Part shown: positions 13,700 through 14,270 of the stretch, piece after piece
How the letters are laid out: every line of letters starts with the position of its first letter
Numbering within the stretch: the first letter of the stretch is position 1
NCBI GenBank assembly: GCA_035653295.1
Contig: DASRCB010000048.1
Coordinates: forward strand, 1-14,270
Direction: 5' to 3'
Source: DASRCB01 sp035653295
Lineage (GTDB): Bacteria > Acidobacteriota > Terriglobia > Bryobacterales > Bryobacteraceae
Length of the DNA: 14,270 nucleotides
The notes under the pieces: generated by a model
Databases searched by the model: none
The model's input: the letters and a program-made list of their open reading frames with translations, nothing else
Told to the model about the DNA's origin: nothing
Translations under genes and position numbers: made by a program

Positions 13700-14270
13700 G
13701 CTCGGTGGGGCTCACCAAGGGCCTTGGCCTGCTGGACGCCACCACTCTGGTCATGGGCTCCATGATCGGGTCGGGCATATTCATCGTTTCCGCCGATATC
13801 GCGCGCCAGGTGCGCTCGCCCGGTCTGCTCATCATGACCTGGGTGATGACCGCCGTCCTGACCGTCATCGCGGCGCTCAGCTATGGCGAGCTTGCGGCCG
13901 CCATGCCGCAGGCTGGAGGACAGTACGTGTATCTGCGGGAAGCCTTCGGACCGCTCAGTGGCTTCCTCTACGGGTGGACCCTGTTCCTCGTCATACAAAC
14001 CGGCACCATCGCCGCGGTCGCGGTGGCTTTCGCCAAGTTCACCGGCGTGTTCTTCCCGGCCGTGTCAGCACAGAAATACCTGATCGGCTCGGGGAAGATC
14101 GGTCTGACGACGCAGCAGCTTCTGGCCATCCTCATCCTGGTCGCGCTTTCCGCTCTGAACACCCGCGGCGTTCGCACCGGGGCCATCGTGCAGAACATTT
14201 TCACCACTGCCAAGGTGGCGGCGCTGCTCGGTCTGGTAATCCTGGGCGTCGCCTTCGGCAGCAATGCGCA
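13675..14270 (+). CDS. APC-family amino-acid permease, 3' end cut off by window edge
   Basis: The frame opens at ATG 13675 with AAGGG 7 nt upstream and stays open to the last base, giving 198 residues of a protein normally near 450-500. It starts MATADKQLSSVGLTKGLGLLDA, then the hallmark first helix of the APC superfamily, VMGSMIGSGIFIVSADIA, where GSGIF is the unwound substrate-binding turn of helix 1. Further membrane segments follow (LLIMTWVMTAVLTVIAALSYGEL, then PQAGGQYVYLREAFGPLSGFLYGW, a typical helix-3 region, and two or three more). This is an inner-membrane transporter for amino acids or polyamines, most like the LAT/basic-amino-acid group; the substrate cannot be read from this part. 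It overlaps the end of thiE by 25 nt, so the two are probably cotranscribed. Confidence 0.88.
   Translation, partial: MATADKQLSSVGLTKGLGLLDATTLVMGSMIGSGIFIVSADIARQVRSPGLLIMTWVMTAVLTVIAALSYGELAAAMPQAGGQYVYLREAFGPLSGFLYGWTLFLVIQTGTIAAVAVAFAKFTGVFFPAVSAQKYLIGSGKIGLTTQQLLAILILVALSALNTRGVRTGAIVQNIFTTAKVAALLGLVILGVAFGSNA

Overview
The window is one stretch of high-GC bacterial chromosome with compact genes, short gaps, overlapping reading frames and frequent GTG/TTG starts. The protein set (a Tat-exported NHL propeller, a BlaI repressor next to an M56 peptidase carrying TPR and TonB regions, DUF4097 and MacB-type ABC genes, a GH57/DUF3536 protein, SPW-repeat protein) fits a soil Acidobacteriota of the Solibacter/Bryobacter kind. 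That placement is inferred from gene content and protein style, not from a marker gene.

Left edge (1-1634, + strand): the 3' end of an SPW-repeat membrane protein gene, then a secreted WD40-like beta-propeller gene. An 81-bp imperfect direct repeat (272-352 and 1554-1634, about 91% identical) brackets the propeller gene. Each copy holds the last codons of an SPW-type gene and, on the other strand, the last four codons plus stop of the NHL gene to the right. The propeller gene therefore looks inserted into what was once a direct SPW/NHL convergent junction.

Middle (1621-10439, all - strand, read right to left): an O-methyltransferase; a BlaI-type repressor and an M56/TPR/TonB membrane peptidase separated by 1 nt; a MacB-type ABC permease and its ATPase overlapping by 8 nt; a secreted DUF4097 protein with an 18-residue DSGGI repeat; an AraB-type ribulokinase; and a Tat-exported NHL propeller protein. 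The repressor has a near-consensus promoter (TTGACA, 17 bp, TAGTTT). A 23-bp palindrome covers both the -10 box and the GTG start codon, which points to autorepression and a nearly leaderless mRNA. The ABC permease starts at TTG behind a leader that can fold so that a 10-bp stem covers the ribosome-binding region. A likely reading is an envelope-stress module: BlaI and M56 sense, the ABC pair and DUF4097 respond. The ribulokinase and NHL genes are probably a separate two-gene unit downstream.

Right part (10552-14270, + strand): a GH57/DUF3536 glycosidase-like gene, thiE for thiamine phosphate synthase, and the 5' part of an APC-family amino-acid permease whose start lies 25 nt inside thiE. 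The permease runs off the window. No tRNA, rRNA, CRISPR array or recognisable transposase was seen, and no gap between genes exceeds 300 bases.
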